Below are positions 49,971 through 59,324 of a stretch of DNA of 64,000 bases, one piece after another; the first letter of the stretch is position 1, and the number at the start of each line of letters is the position of its first letter. The stretch is from Chryseobacterium sp. LJ668 (lineage in GTDB: Bacteria; Bacteroidota; Bacteroidia; Flavobacteriales; Weeksellaceae). Both the position numbers and the translations under genes were made by a program. Below the pieces are notes generated by a model. The model saw nothing but the letters and a program-made list of their open reading frames with translations. It did not search any database and was not told where the DNA came from. The stretch covers positions 1,302,001-1,366,000 of the forward strand of contig NZ_CP080443.1 in NCBI RefSeq assembly GCF_019613955.1, given 5' to 3'.

Positions 49971-52418
49971 ATGAATTATACAATACAGCAAATTGCAGAC
50001 ATTACTGATACGGAAGTTATTGGAGATAAATATTTATCAATCAAAAACATAGCTTTTGACAGCAGAATTATTTACTCAACTAAACATACTGCGTTTGTTG
50101 CAATCAATACAAAAAAAAATTCTGGTGAAAAGTTTATAGAATCGGCTATAGACCGAGGAATTAATGTGATTATTTCTGAACACCATTATCCGCAATTTGA
50201 AAATGTAACATGGATTATTGTTAAAAATTCTATTGAATTTCTTCAAAAGTTAGCTCAATTTCATTTCGAACACTCAAAAATACAATCCATCGGAATTACC
50301 GGTAGCAATGGTAAAACAATTCTTAAAGAATGGCTCTATCAATGCTTATGGAACGAATTTCCAACGGTAAAAAGCCCGAAAAGCTTTAATTCGCAGATTG
50401 GTCTTCCTCTTTCTTTGCTGCAAATAAATTCAGCTCACCAGCTAGGAATTTTTGAAGTAGGTATTTCAATGCCTGATGAAATGCAGAGATTGGAAAATAT
50501 TTTTCATCCACAAATTGGATTGCTGACTCATATTGGTACCGCTCATGCAGCCAATTTCACATCTGAAGAAGATTTAATTGATGAAAAATTGAAGCTTTTT
50601 AAAGATTCTGAGGTCATTATTTTTAATGGAGACAATCAAATAGTTTTCAATAAAATAAACAGCCTGTATTCAGGTAAAAAATTAATCTCATACGGATTTG
50701 ATGAAGCTAACGATGTTCGTATTAAAAACAATAATTCAAAAAACGAAAATGTCGTTGTACAATATCTGGGTGAAGAGATCATATTCCCTGTTCATCAAAG
50801 AGATGAAGCCACTTTGATCAATGCTTTGGCACTGATAACGGTTTTGAAACAGCTGAAAATCAGCAATGAAAAAATTGTGGATAAAATCAATTCTTTGAAA
50901 GCTGTAGAGATGCGCTTGGAAGCCATTGAAGGAATTAAAAACAATATCATTATCAATGATTCCTTTAATTTAGATCTGGATTCTTTAAAGACCTCCTTAC
51001 AATTTCTTAATGAATATAAAAAAGCGAAAAAATCTCTGGTGTTAACTGATATTATTGGCGTCAATGCCAATTCTAAGGAGTTGTATGGAGAAGTTTCAGA
51101 ATTAGTCAATGACCAAAATTTTGACACTGTCTTTCTAATTGGTGAGAAAATTACTCAATTTAAGTATTTGTTTAAATCTAAAACATTTACTTTTATTGAT
51201 GCCCAGGAATTGATTGATAATAAACATCTTACAGAAATTGAAAATCAAATCATTCTTTTAAAAGGTGCAAGAAAGTTTCAGATTGAAAAACTGAAGGATC
51301 TGCTCGAACTCAGAAAACATGATACGGTTTTAGAGGTCAATTTAAACGCTATACTTCATAATATTAATTATCATAAATCTTTGCTGAAACCTACAACCAA
51401 AATGATGGCAATGGTAAAAGCAAATGCTTACGGATTAGGAAGCTATGAAATATCTGAGTTTTTACAGCATCACCATATTGATTATCTGGGAGTTGCTTAT
51501 GCAGATGAAGGGGTTGAGCTTCGGAAAAAAGGAATCACCACCCCCATTGTGGTGATGAATCCTGAACAGCATAGTTATGACGCAATTATCCAGTACAATC
51601 TTGAGCCGGAAATTTACAGTTTAAGAGTTTTGGAATTGTTTTATGATTCAGTACAGAAATCAGGATTTGATAAGAAATACCCGATTCATATCAAACTTGA
51701 AACCGGAATGCATCGCCTTGGGTTTAAAGAATATGAGCTGGATCAGCTGATCCAAAGTTTAGTACATAAAAACTTGACAATTCAGAGTGTTTTCAGTCAT
51801 CTATCTTCCTCGGATATTCCGGATGAGAAGGAATTTACAATGAAACAGCTAAAGATATTTGAAAAAAACTCAAGTTATTTAATTGAAAAATTAAATAATC
51901 GCCCGTTCCGCCATATTTTAAATTCCTCAGGAATCACTAATTATACTGATTATCAGTATGACTTGGTAAGAATTGGAATTGGAATGCTAGGAGAATCATC
52001 CGATTTTGAAATTCAGAAGCAGCTGCAGTCAACAGTCAGCTTTAAAACGGTTATTTCGCAGATTTCTTTAGTAGAGAACGGAGAATCTGTAGGTTACAGC
52101 CGAAAATATAAAACAGATCATTTAACAAAAATTGCAACTATTCCTGTAGGTTATGCAGACGGAATACCAAGATTAATCGGAAATGAGGTTGGAAATGTAG
52201 GAATTCATAAAACTCTTGTTCCAATCGTTGGAAATATTTGTATGGATATGATGATGATTAATGTCGACAGTGTCTCAAACGTAAAAGAAGGTGATACCGT
52301 CACGGTTTTTAATTCAAAACCAAGTCTCAAAGAATTTGCAGGGTACTGCAAAACAATCACCTATGAAGTTTTAACCTCAATTTCTCCTCGTGTGAAACGG
52401 ATTTATATAAAAGATTAA
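49971..52418 (+). CDS. Bifunctional UDP-MurNAc-tripeptide-D-Ala-D-Ala ligase / alanine racemase
   Basis: The 815-residue protein is a fusion of MurF and Alr. Residues 1 to about 445 form MurF, with ATP loop GITGSNGKT (108-116) and the Mur-ligase central domain; residues from about 450 form the PLP-dependent racemase, with K483 in MMAMVKANAYGLG and the Tyr in VGYSRKYKT near residue 705. It makes D-alanine and joins D-Ala-D-Ala to the muropeptide in the cytosol. A GGAGG ribosome-binding site lies five bases upstream of the ATG, unusual in this window. Confidence 0.95.
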   Translation: MNYTIQQIADITDTEVIGDKYLSIKNIAFDSRIIYSTKHTAFVAINTKKNSGEKFIESAIDRGINVIISEHHYPQFENVTWIIVKNSIEFLQKLAQFHFEHSKIQSIGITGSNGKTILKEWLYQCLWNEFPTVKSPKSFNSQIGLPLSLLQINSAHQLGIFEVGISMPDEMQRLENIFHPQIGLLTHIGTAHAANFTSEEDLIDEKLKLFKDSEVIIFNGDNQIVFNKINSLYSGKKLISYGFDEANDVRIKNNNSKNENVVVQYLGEEIIFPVHQRDEATLINALALITVLKQLKISNEKIVDKINSLKAVEMRLEAIEGIKNNIIINDSFNLDLDSLKTSLQFLNEYKKAKKSLVLTDIIGVNANSKELYGEVSELVNDQNFDTVFLIGEKITQFKYLFKSKTFTFIDAQELIDNKHLTEIENQIILLKGARKFQIEKLKDLLELRKHDTVLEVNLNAILHNINYHKSLLKPTTKMMAMVKANAYGLGSYEISEFLQHHHIDYLGVAYADEGVELRKKGITTPIVVMNPEQHSYDAIIQYNLEPEIYSLRVLELFYDSVQKSGFDKKYPIHIKLETGMHRLGFKEYELDQLIQSLVHKNLTIQSVFSHLSSSDIPDEKEFTMKQLKIFEKNSSYLIEKLNNRPFRHILNSSGITNYTDYQYDLVRIGIGMLGESSDFEIQKQLQSTVSFKTVISQISLVENGESVGYSRKYKTDHLTKIATIPVGYADGIPRLIGNEVGNVGIHKTLVPIVGNICMDMMMINVDSVSNVKEGDTVTVFNSKPSLKEFAGYCKTITYEVLTSISPRVKRIYIKD

Positions 52419-52420
52419 TT

Positions 52421-54577
52421 ATGAAGAAACTCCTTGTTTTTTTATTCGCATTTCAATTGCTATTTGTCCAGTCGCAGGTGAAAAAAGGTTTGGTCATTCC
52501 AAAAAATCCAAAAATTGGACTTTCTCTTGCGGGTGGTGGTGCAAAAGGTTTTGCACATGTCGGAGTTTTGAAGGTATTGGATTCCTTAGGAGTAAAAGTT
52601 GACTATATCTCAGGAACCAGCATGGGAGCGATCGTTGGAGGCTTATATGCAGCAGGCTATACGGGCAAAGATATTGAGAAAATTATAACTGATACAGACT
52701 TCTACTCTTTAATCAGAGACCCAAAATCACGTACTGAGAGCACATTTTTCAATAAATCGGTTGATAAATATCTGCTTTCTATTCCTTTAAAAAACGGAAA
52801 GATCAATCTTCCATCTTCAATCAGCTCAGGACAGAAAAATGTGTATTTGCTGAAAGAATTATTTAAAAATGTATCCACAATCGAGGATTTCTCTAAACTT
52901 CCCATTCCCTTTTTATGCGTTGCCACTAATTTAGAAAGCGGTAATATGCAAATTTTTGAAAAAGGAGATCTGGTGCAGTCAATCATGGCAAGCTCTGCTT
53001 TTCCCTCATTGATGGATCCGGTAAAGATTGGCGATAGCATCTATATTGATGGAGCAATGACCGTCAATTATCCTTCAAAACCTCTAAAAGATAAGGGAAT
53101 CGACATCGTGATAGGGGTAGATTTAAATCAGGACCTTTCAAGAAGAGAAGATTTAAATAACATCATTTCAATTTTAAATCAGGTAATTGATTTTGGAATC
53201 CAAAAAGATACTCGACGTCAGTATAAATTTACCGATATCAATATAAAACCGAATCTTAAAGGAATGACCGCTACTAGCTACGATGACAAGAAAAAAATTC
53301 TTGACAGCGGTTTTGTAGAAGGATTAAAATATGCAGACATCTTAGATCAGCTTCCAAAAAGAGATTTTGACCGTTTGAGACAAGCCGTAAATCCTATCTA
53401 TTCTAACGTTTATAAGATAGATAGCATTGATATCGTAGGAAGCAGAATATATGGTAAAAACTACGTTCTAGGTAAGATGAATCTCAGGCTCCCATCATTA
53501 CAAACGTATGGCAGTGTAAATAGAGGAATTGATAAGTTAGTAGCCACAAATAATTATCGTTTTATCAATTATGATATCGTAACAGAAGATGATATCAGTT
53601 ATCTGAAATTATATGTTACAGAAGATGATGCGAGACATTTTCTAAAATTTGGATTGCATTATGACGAAATTTTCAAAACCGGGTTGCTTCTGAACTATTC
53701 TGCGAAAAGATTACTCTTCAAAAACTCTAATCTTTCTTTAGACATTGTAGTTGGGGATAAACCTAGATATTACCTCAATTATTTCGTTGATAACGGCTAT
53801 ATTCCGGGATTTGGGCTTTACTCTTCCGGGATGAGTTTTGATTTAAAAGGAGACAATAATATCAATGTTGACAAATGGGAGTGGCTAAGAAATGAAGTGT
53901 ATATACAATCTATCTGGAAAGACAAATACGCCATCGGAACTGGATTAAGCCATGATTATTTCGAAGCGGAAATGAATGGTACCAACAAAAGATACAATCG
54001 TTTTTTGAATCCCTATGTATTTCTGAAAAGTGATACCCAGGACGATAAAGATTTCCCACGAAGAGGATTTTATTTAAATGCTGAAGGCAAAGTCATTGAT
54101 TTGTTAAAATCTGAAGTTGAAAAAAGAGTTGTACAGGTAAAAGCAGATATCAGAGTAAATGTTCCAATATCAAAACAGTTCAGCTATCACCTTAATTTAT
54201 ACGGAGGGATTACCATTGGCGATAATCTTCCACAATTTTATCAATACAGATTAGGTGGAATATTTGAACAAAATGTTGTGAATTTTAAAACATTCAATGG
54301 TTTTTATTTTGCACAGTTAAACAGCAGCAACGTTGCCATGATTTCAAACGATATTCAGTTTAAATTTTATAAAAACTTTTTCCTGAGCGGAAATTTTTCT
54401 TTTGCCAATCTTTCAGATGATATCAGTTTTGAAGATGCCGTAAAAGTGAATTACAGCTCATTAGGCATCATGGCTGGCTACAAGTCTCCTTTTGGGCAGA
54501 TCAAATTCAATTTCAGCCATTCACTTAAAAATAATCAAAAAGGTATATTCAGTGTTATTCTAGGACATTGGTTTTAA
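52421..54577 (+). CDS. Patatin-like phospholipase with POTRA and outer-membrane barrel
   Basis: The 718-residue protein has a signal peptide (MKKLLVFLFAFQLLFVQSQ), a patatin domain with oxyanion GGGAKG (38-43), nucleophile S67 in GTSMG and D210 in DGAMTVNYP, a POTRA-like segment (about 330-400) and a BamA-type 16-strand barrel at the C-terminus ending in SVILGHWF. This is the PlpD-like type Vd autotransporter plan: a lipase domain carried out or held by its own barrel. The gene starts two bases after murF-alr. Substrate lipids unknown. Confidence 0.92.
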   Translation: MKKLLVFLFAFQLLFVQSQVKKGLVIPKNPKIGLSLAGGGAKGFAHVGVLKVLDSLGVKVDYISGTSMGAIVGGLYAAGYTGKDIEKIITDTDFYSLIRDPKSRTESTFFNKSVDKYLLSIPLKNGKINLPSSISSGQKNVYLLKELFKNVSTIEDFSKLPIPFLCVATNLESGNMQIFEKGDLVQSIMASSAFPSLMDPVKIGDSIYIDGAMTVNYPSKPLKDKGIDIVIGVDLNQDLSRREDLNNIISILNQVIDFGIQKDTRRQYKFTDINIKPNLKGMTATSYDDKKKILDSGFVEGLKYADILDQLPKRDFDRLRQAVNPIYSNVYKIDSIDIVGSRIYGKNYVLGKMNLRLPSLQTYGSVNRGIDKLVATNNYRFINYDIVTEDDISYLKLYVTEDDARHFLKFGLHYDEIFKTGLLLNYSAKRLLFKNSNLSLDIVVGDKPRYYLNYFVDNGYIPGFGLYSSGMSFDLKGDNNINVDKWEWLRNEVYIQSIWKDKYAIGTGLSHDYFEAEMNGTNKRYNRFLNPYVFLKSDTQDDKDFPRRGFYLNAEGKVIDLLKSEVEKRVVQVKADIRVNVPISKQFSYHLNLYGGITIGDNLPQFYQYRLGGIFEQNVVNFKTFNGFYFAQLNSSNVAMISNDIQFKFYKNFFLSGNFSFANLSDDISFEDAVKVNYSSLGIMAGYKSPFGQIKFNFSHSLKNNQKGIFSVILGHWF

Positions 54578-54581
54578 AATT

Positions 54582-54989
54582 ATGATACAATTCTTTTACG
54601 AAAGCTTACCGGATTCTGTGAATACAGATTACAAAAAATGGCTGGAAGAAATTATTCTTTCGGAAGAAAAAAAAGTAGGTGATATCAACTATATATTCTC
54701 CGATGATGAGTATTTACTCAAAATCAATCAGGATTATTTACAGCATGACTATTATACCGACATCATTACTTTCGATTCTGTGAAAGGCAAAACAATTAGC
54801 GGAGAGATTTTCGTATCTTTGCAACGCATTTCAGACAACGCCTCTACCCTATCCAAAAACTACGATGAAGAATTAAGAAGAGTCTTAGCTCACGGTATTC
54901 TTCATTTATGCGGTTATAAAGATAAATCAGAAGCCGAAGAACAGGAGATGCGGAGCAAAGAAGATTTTTATATTGCAAGATATAATTAA
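54582..54989 (+). CDS. ybeY: rRNA maturation RNase YbeY
   Basis: The 135-residue endoribonuclease takes part in 16S rRNA 3'-end maturation and ribosome quality control. It has DYYTDIITFDSV (about residues 56-67), SGEIFVSLQRI (about 73-83) and the zinc motif HGILHLCGYKD (104-114). H104 and H108 are two ligands, but the third position is D114 instead of the usual His in HGxLHLxGYDH. The gene starts four bases after the patatin gene's stop codon and is part of the tdk-to-ybeY direction. Assignment secure despite the ligand change. Confidence 0.93.
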   Translation: MIQFFYESLPDSVNTDYKKWLEEIILSEEKKVGDINYIFSDDEYLLKINQDYLQHDYYTDIITFDSVKGKTISGEIFVSLQRISDNASTLSKNYDEELRRVLAHGILHLCGYKDKSEAEEQEMRSKEDFYIARYN

Positions 54990-54990
54990 G

Positions 54991-55066
54991 AGCTATTTCC
55001 CGCTGTCCGCACTTGCTTTTTTCTTTTTCAAAGAAAAAAGGCCAAACAAATGCTATCATCGGGGCT
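54991..55066. repeat. Dispersed-type intergenic element
   Basis: Sequence from AGCTATTTCCCG to CGGGGCTAG has a perfect 11-bp central stem CTTTTTTCTTT/AAAGAAAAAAG around TTC (55016-55040), with imperfect GC-rich outer arms. I recall similar elements between genes in many flavobacteria, but cannot check. It lies between ybeY and a parS site. Confidence 0.5.
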
Positions 55067-55109
55067 AGAAATACAAAGTACAGGCGCTTGTAAGCCTCAT
55101 TCAGCATAA

Positions 55110-55125
55110 TGTTTCACGTGAAACA
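55110..55125. other. parS site (exact consensus TGTTTCACGTGAAACA)
   Basis: The 16-base palindrome is identical to the conserved bacterial ParB/Spo0J-binding consensus; the palindrome extends to 18 bases (55109-55126). It is 41 bases before mnmG. Chromosome segregation sites of this kind usually lie near the replication origin. Confidence 0.9.
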
Positions 55126-55166
55126 TTTATACAGATTTTAAAATTAAAGCTTAAGAAGCGATTGAA

Positions 55167-57029
55167 ATGATTTCAGAAATATATGATGTAATTGTAGTAG
55201 GTGCAGGTCACGCAGGTTGTGAAGCTGCTGCTGCTGCTGCCAATTTAGGTTCTAAAACCTTATTGATTACCATGAACATGCAGACCATCGGACAGATGAG
55301 CTGTAACCCTGCAATGGGAGGTATTGCAAAAGGACAAATCGTAAGAGAAATTGATGCAATGGGCGGTTACTCCGGAATTATTGCGGACAAATCTGCAATA
55401 CAATTTAAAATGCTTAACCTATCAAAAGGTCCTGCAATGTGGTCTCCTAGAACACAAAATGATCGAATGCTTTTCGCAGAAGAATGGCGTTATGCATTAG
55501 AAAATACTCCGAATCTTGATTTCTTTCAGGATATGGTGAAAAGTTTATTGATTGAAAATAATCAAGCTGTAGGCGTAGTTACTTCTCTTGGAATTAAGAT
55601 CAGATCAAAATCTATAGTTCTTACAAACGGAACCTTTCTTAATGGATTAATCCACGTAGGTGATAAACAATTAGGAGGAGGAAGGATGGGTGAACCGAGA
55701 GCTTTTGGTATTACAGAACAATTGGTTTCTTTAGGATTTGAAGCAGGAAGAATGAAGACAGGAACTCCACCTAGGATTGATGGTAGAAGTCTAGATTACT
55801 CTAAGATGGAAGAACAGAAAGGAGATGAAAATCCAGGTAAATTCAGCTATTTAGATAGTCCGAAACTGACTAAGCAATTAAGTTGTCATATCGTTTATAC
55901 CAATGAAACTGTACATGACGTTTTGCGTGAAGGATTTGACAGAAGCCCCATGTTTAACGGTACGATACAGAGTTTAGGGCCAAGATATTGCCCAAGTATT
56001 GAAGACAAAATTAATCGTTTTGCAGAACGTACCAGACATCAGCTTTTTGTAGAGCCGGAAGGCTGGAAAACCGTAGAAATCTATCTGAATGGTTTCAGTT
56101 CTTCGCTTCCTGAGGATGTTCAGATCAAAGCCATGAAACATATTCCGGGATTTGAAAATGTAAAAGTATTCAGACCTGGCTATGCTATTGAATATGACTA
56201 TTTCCCTCCTACCCAACTGAAGCATACTTTAGAAACAAAACTGATTGATAATTTATATTTTGCCGGTCAGATTAACGGAACTACAGGATATGAAGAAGCT
56301 GCCGGACAAGGTCTGATGGCGGGTATTAATTCTCATAATAAAGTTCATGAAAAGGATGAATATATTCTTAACAGGGATGAGGCTTATATAGGCGTTTTAA
56401 TCGATGATTTAATTACAAAAGGCACCGAAGAACCTTATAGAATGTTTACCTCCAGAGCTGAATACAGACTGCTGCTAAGACAGGATAATGCAGATATCAG
56501 ATTGACCGAAAAAGCGTATCAGCTAGGTTTGGCAAAAGAAGAAAGATTGTACAGAGTTGAAGAAAAAATTGCTAAAAGCCAGGAACTGGAATCCTATCTT
56601 AAAGAAACCTCTTTAAAACCAGGATTGATCAATCCCATATTAGAAGGCATTGAAAGTAACCCAGTAGATCAAGCTTACAGAGCATCTCAGTTTCTTACAA
56701 GACCTAATATAACTTTAGATAAATTAGATGAGATCGATTCTATCAGAGAATTTACTTCTCAATATAGCGATGAAGTAAGAGAACAGGCTGAAGTCAATAT
56801 CAAATATAAAGGCTACATTGAAAAAGAAAAAGAAAATGTAGCAAAACTAAATAGACTCGAAAATGTGAAAATTCCCGAAGATTTCGACTATATTAAAATA
56901 TCAAGTCTTTCTGCAGAAGCTAAGCAAAAAATGACGAAAGTGAGACCTAAAACATTAGCTCAAGCCGGCAGAATCAGTGGTGTTTCACCGTCTGATGTCA
57001 ACGTTTTAATGGTATATCTAGGTAGATAG
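55167..57029 (+). CDS. mnmG: tRNA uridine-5-carboxymethylaminomethyl modification enzyme MnmG (GidA)
   Basis: The 620-residue FAD protein, with MnmE, adds the carboxymethylaminomethyl group at U34 of certain tRNAs. The FAD loop VVGAGHAGCEAAAAAANLG lies at residues 10-28, followed by CNPAMGGIAKGQIVREIDAMGG (about 46-67), KTGTPPRIDGRS, and a C-terminal domain with RAEYRLLLRQDNADIRLT (about 430-447). Length and order are typical. The gene is enclosed between two exact parS sites, 41 bases upstream and 7 bases downstream. Confidence 0.97.
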   Translation: MISEIYDVIVVGAGHAGCEAAAAAANLGSKTLLITMNMQTIGQMSCNPAMGGIAKGQIVREIDAMGGYSGIIADKSAIQFKMLNLSKGPAMWSPRTQNDRMLFAEEWRYALENTPNLDFFQDMVKSLLIENNQAVGVVTSLGIKIRSKSIVLTNGTFLNGLIHVGDKQLGGGRMGEPRAFGITEQLVSLGFEAGRMKTGTPPRIDGRSLDYSKMEEQKGDENPGKFSYLDSPKLTKQLSCHIVYTNETVHDVLREGFDRSPMFNGTIQSLGPRYCPSIEDKINRFAERTRHQLFVEPEGWKTVEIYLNGFSSSLPEDVQIKAMKHIPGFENVKVFRPGYAIEYDYFPPTQLKHTLETKLIDNLYFAGQINGTTGYEEAAGQGLMAGINSHNKVHEKDEYILNRDEAYIGVLIDDLITKGTEEPYRMFTSRAEYRLLLRQDNADIRLTEKAYQLGLAKEERLYRVEEKIAKSQELESYLKETSLKPGLINPILEGIESNPVDQAYRASQFLTRPNITLDKLDEIDSIREFTSQYSDEVREQAEVNIKYKGYIEKEKENVAKLNRLENVKIPEDFDYIKISSLSAEAKQKMTKVRPKTLAQAGRISGVSPSDVNVLMVYLGR

Positions 57030-57036
57030 TCAATTA

Positions 57037-57052
57037 TGTTTCACGTGAAACA
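57037..57052. other. parS site (exact consensus TGTTTCACGTGAAACA)
   Basis: A second exact 16-base copy, again extending to an 18-base palindrome, begins seven bases after the mnmG stop codon. It lies 1.9 kb from the first copy. Confidence 0.9.
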
Positions 57053-57128
57053 TTAAAATATATTAAGGTATTAGAAAGCTTTACATGCTTTTCTGAATGC
57101 CTTTTATTGTTAAAATTCAATACTTAAA

Positions 57129-57950
57129 ATGAAAATAAAAGATCATTTTCTTTCTCAGGAAATATTTGAAATCAAAGAAACTGAAACAGAAGGAGTTTTT
57201 AAAACCTCTCCTATCCCATCAAATATTTCTAAATATTACGAAAGTGAAGATTACATTTCTCATCATCAGGACTCCGGAAGCCTGAAAGAAAAACTTTATA
57301 AATTTTTACAATCTTTCAATCTGCAATACAAGAAAACGATTTTGATTGACAGAATAAAAAAGAATTCTAAAGTTTTAGATTACGGTTGCGGAGCCGGAGA
57401 ATTTGTGAAATATATAGAGAATGATTTTCAAACTTTGGGTTTTGAACCCGATGCAGATGCGAGAAAAGCAGCTCAAAATAAATTGTCGAAAGCAAAAATT
57501 TTAGATGATATTCAATTGATCAAAGATGAAAGTTTAGATGCAATTACACTATGGCATGTATTTGAACATGTAGAAAATCAGAGCGAGATGCTTTCTACTT
57601 TTCATTCAAAATTAAAGGAAAAAGGACTTTTGATTATTGCGGTTCCCAACCCTACTTCATATGATGCAAAACACTACAGAGAGTTTTGGGCAGCTTACGA
57701 TGTACCTCGACACATCTTTCATTTTTCGAAAAAAGGTATGGAAAATCTAATTGCTAAAAATCATAATTGGAAAATGAGAAAAATAAAACCTCTGATTTTG
57801 GATTCGTATTATATTTCCATGCTAAGCGAAAAATATAAAAAATCACCTCTTCTTTGGCTAAAAGCAATCATCTACGGAACAATTTCTAACGTAAAAGCAC
57901 TTTTTTCGGACGAATATTCAAGTTTGATATATATTATCGAAAAAAAGTAG
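57129..57950 (+). CDS. Class I SAM-dependent methyltransferase
   Basis: The 273-residue protein has a methyltransferase_23/UbiG-like core with motif I KVLDYGCGAGEFVKYIEN (about residues 80-97), LGFEPDADARKAAQNK (about 102-117), and LWHVFEHVENQSEMLSTFHSKLKEKGLLIIAVPN (about 139-172). The final 60 residues include a weakly hydrophobic helix. The N-terminal segment before 60 resembles that of glycan or lipid methyltransferases. Acceptor unknown. The gene starts about 80 bases downstream of the second parS site and ends before a strong terminator. Confidence 0.85.
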   Translation: MKIKDHFLSQEIFEIKETETEGVFKTSPIPSNISKYYESEDYISHHQDSGSLKEKLYKFLQSFNLQYKKTILIDRIKKNSKVLDYGCGAGEFVKYIENDFQTLGFEPDADARKAAQNKLSKAKILDDIQLIKDESLDAITLWHVFEHVENQSEMLSTFHSKLKEKGLLIIAVPNPTSYDAKHYREFWAAYDVPRHIFHFSKKGMENLIAKNHNWKMRKIKPLILDSYYISMLSEKYKKSPLLWLKAIIYGTISNVKALFSDEYSSLIYIIEKK

Positions 57951-58009
57951 AAAATCGATTTTCGGCGTATTACTGTAAGTCAATTTCAACCATATTCTCA
58001 CTAAAAATA

Positions 58010-58038
58010 AAAAACTCAAGATATATCTTGAGTTTTTT
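58010..58038. terminator. Palindromic terminator
   Basis: AAAACTCAAGATA and TATCTTGAGTTTT are exact 13-base arms with adjoining A and T runs, 60 bases after the methyltransferase gene and 95 bases before the pgk end. It can act in both directions. Confidence 0.88.
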
Positions 58039-58133
58039 ATTTTATTACATCGTGCAGTAAATTTTTAAATTTATTTATTAATAAAAAAATCTGTTGTAAA
58101 AATCTGCAGACTAAAAATATTTAAAATGATGAA

Positions 58134-59324
58134 TTATTTATTAATCGCAGCAATACCCGGAAGTTCTAAACCTTCTAAACTTTCCAACATTGCTCCACCT
58201 CCGGTTGAAACATAACTTACCTTATCTGCATAACCGAACTGTTTGACAAAAGCAACACTATCGCCCCCTCCTACTAATGAAAAAGCACCTAATTTTGTTG
58301 CTTCAGCAATACTTTCTCCTAAAGCTTCTGTACCGGCTGAGAAATTTGACATTTCAAAAACTCCGATAGGTCCGTTCCAAAGAATCGTTCTTGAATTTAA
58401 TAAGACATCATTGAATTGCTCTCGAGATTTTGGTCCTGCATCCATTCCCATCCATCCCTCAGGAATATGATAGATATCAGAATCTTTTTTATCAGCGTCA
58501 TTACTGAAACTTTCAGCAATAACAGCATCTGAAGGAAGATATACTTTTACATTATGTTCTTTCGCTTTTCCTAAAATTTCCAAAGCCAAAGCCAATTTAT
58601 CTTCTTCAACCAAAGAATTTCCTATTTTTCCACCAAGAGCTTTAATAAAGGTGAATGCCATACCTCCACCGATAATTAAATTATCAACTGCCGGAAGAAT
58701 ATTTTCTATAATGGTAATTTTAGTTGAAACTTTAGAACCACCTAATATAGCTGTAATCGGTTTTTCGCCACTCTTTAACACTTTATCAATCGCTTTTAAT
58801 TCGTCTGCCATCAGCAAACCGAAAAATTTAGTTGATTCAAAATAATTCGCTATTACTGCTGTAGAAGCGTGAGCCCTATGTGCTGTTCCAAAGGCATCAT
58901 TTACATAGGCATCACCTAATTTTGACAGCTTTTTCGCAAAGGCATCATCTCCTTTTTCTTCTTCTTTATGAAAACGTAGATTTTCTAACAATAAAATTTC
59001 TCCGGATTGAAGCTCAGACGCCGCTTTTTCAGCTTTCTCCCCTACCGACTCTTCAGAAAACTTTATTTCATGACCCAATACTTTTGAGACTTCATCTACA
59101 ATATTTTTCAAAGAAAACTCAGCTTTTACTTCGCCTTTAGGTCTTCCAAGATGAGTCATTAAAATTACAGAACCTCCGTCTTTAAGAATCTTCTCTACAG
59201 TAGGCTTTACTGCAGTAATTCTCGTGTTATCAGTAATTTTAAGCTGATCGTCCTGTGGAACATTGAAATCGACACGTACTAATGCTTTTTTATCTTTAAA
59301 ATTGAAATCATTGATTGTTTTCAT
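58134..59324 (-). CDS. pgk: Phosphoglycerate kinase
   Basis: The 396-residue glycolytic enzyme transfers phosphate between 1,3-bisphosphoglycerate and ADP. It has the N-terminal [15 protein letters not shown] (about 12-26), [10 protein letters not shown] (about 56-65), [15 protein letters not shown] (about 111-125), [14 protein letters not shown] (about 141-154), [10 protein letters not shown] (about 195-204) and the C-terminal VGGGDSVAF and [15 protein letters not shown]. Length is standard. Single gene, transcribed away from the putative origin region. Confidence 0.97.
   Translation of the reverse strand: MKTINDFNFKDKKALVRVDFNVPQDDQLKITDNTRITAVKPTVEKILKDGGSVILMTHLGRPKGEVKAEFSLKNIVDEVSKVLGHEIKFSEESVGEKAEKAASELQSGEILLLENLRFHKEEEKGDDAFAKKLSKLGDAYVNDAFGTAHRAHASTAVIANYFESTKFFGLLMADELKAIDKVLKSGEKPITAILGGSKVSTKITIIENILPAVDNLIIGGGMAFTFIKALGGKIGNSLVEEDKLALALEILGKAKEHNVKVYLPSDAVIAESFSNDADKKDSDIYHIPEGWMGMDAGPKSREQFNDVLLNSRTILWNGPIGVFEMSNFSAGTEALGESIAEATKLGAFSLVGGGDSVAFVKQFGYADKVSYVSTGGGAMLESLEGLELPGIAAINK

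Noticed and set aside
54844-55107. 87-codon minus frame over the end of ybeY and the intergenic element
   Set aside because: It is antisense to ybeY and runs through the repeat; no homology or start signal.
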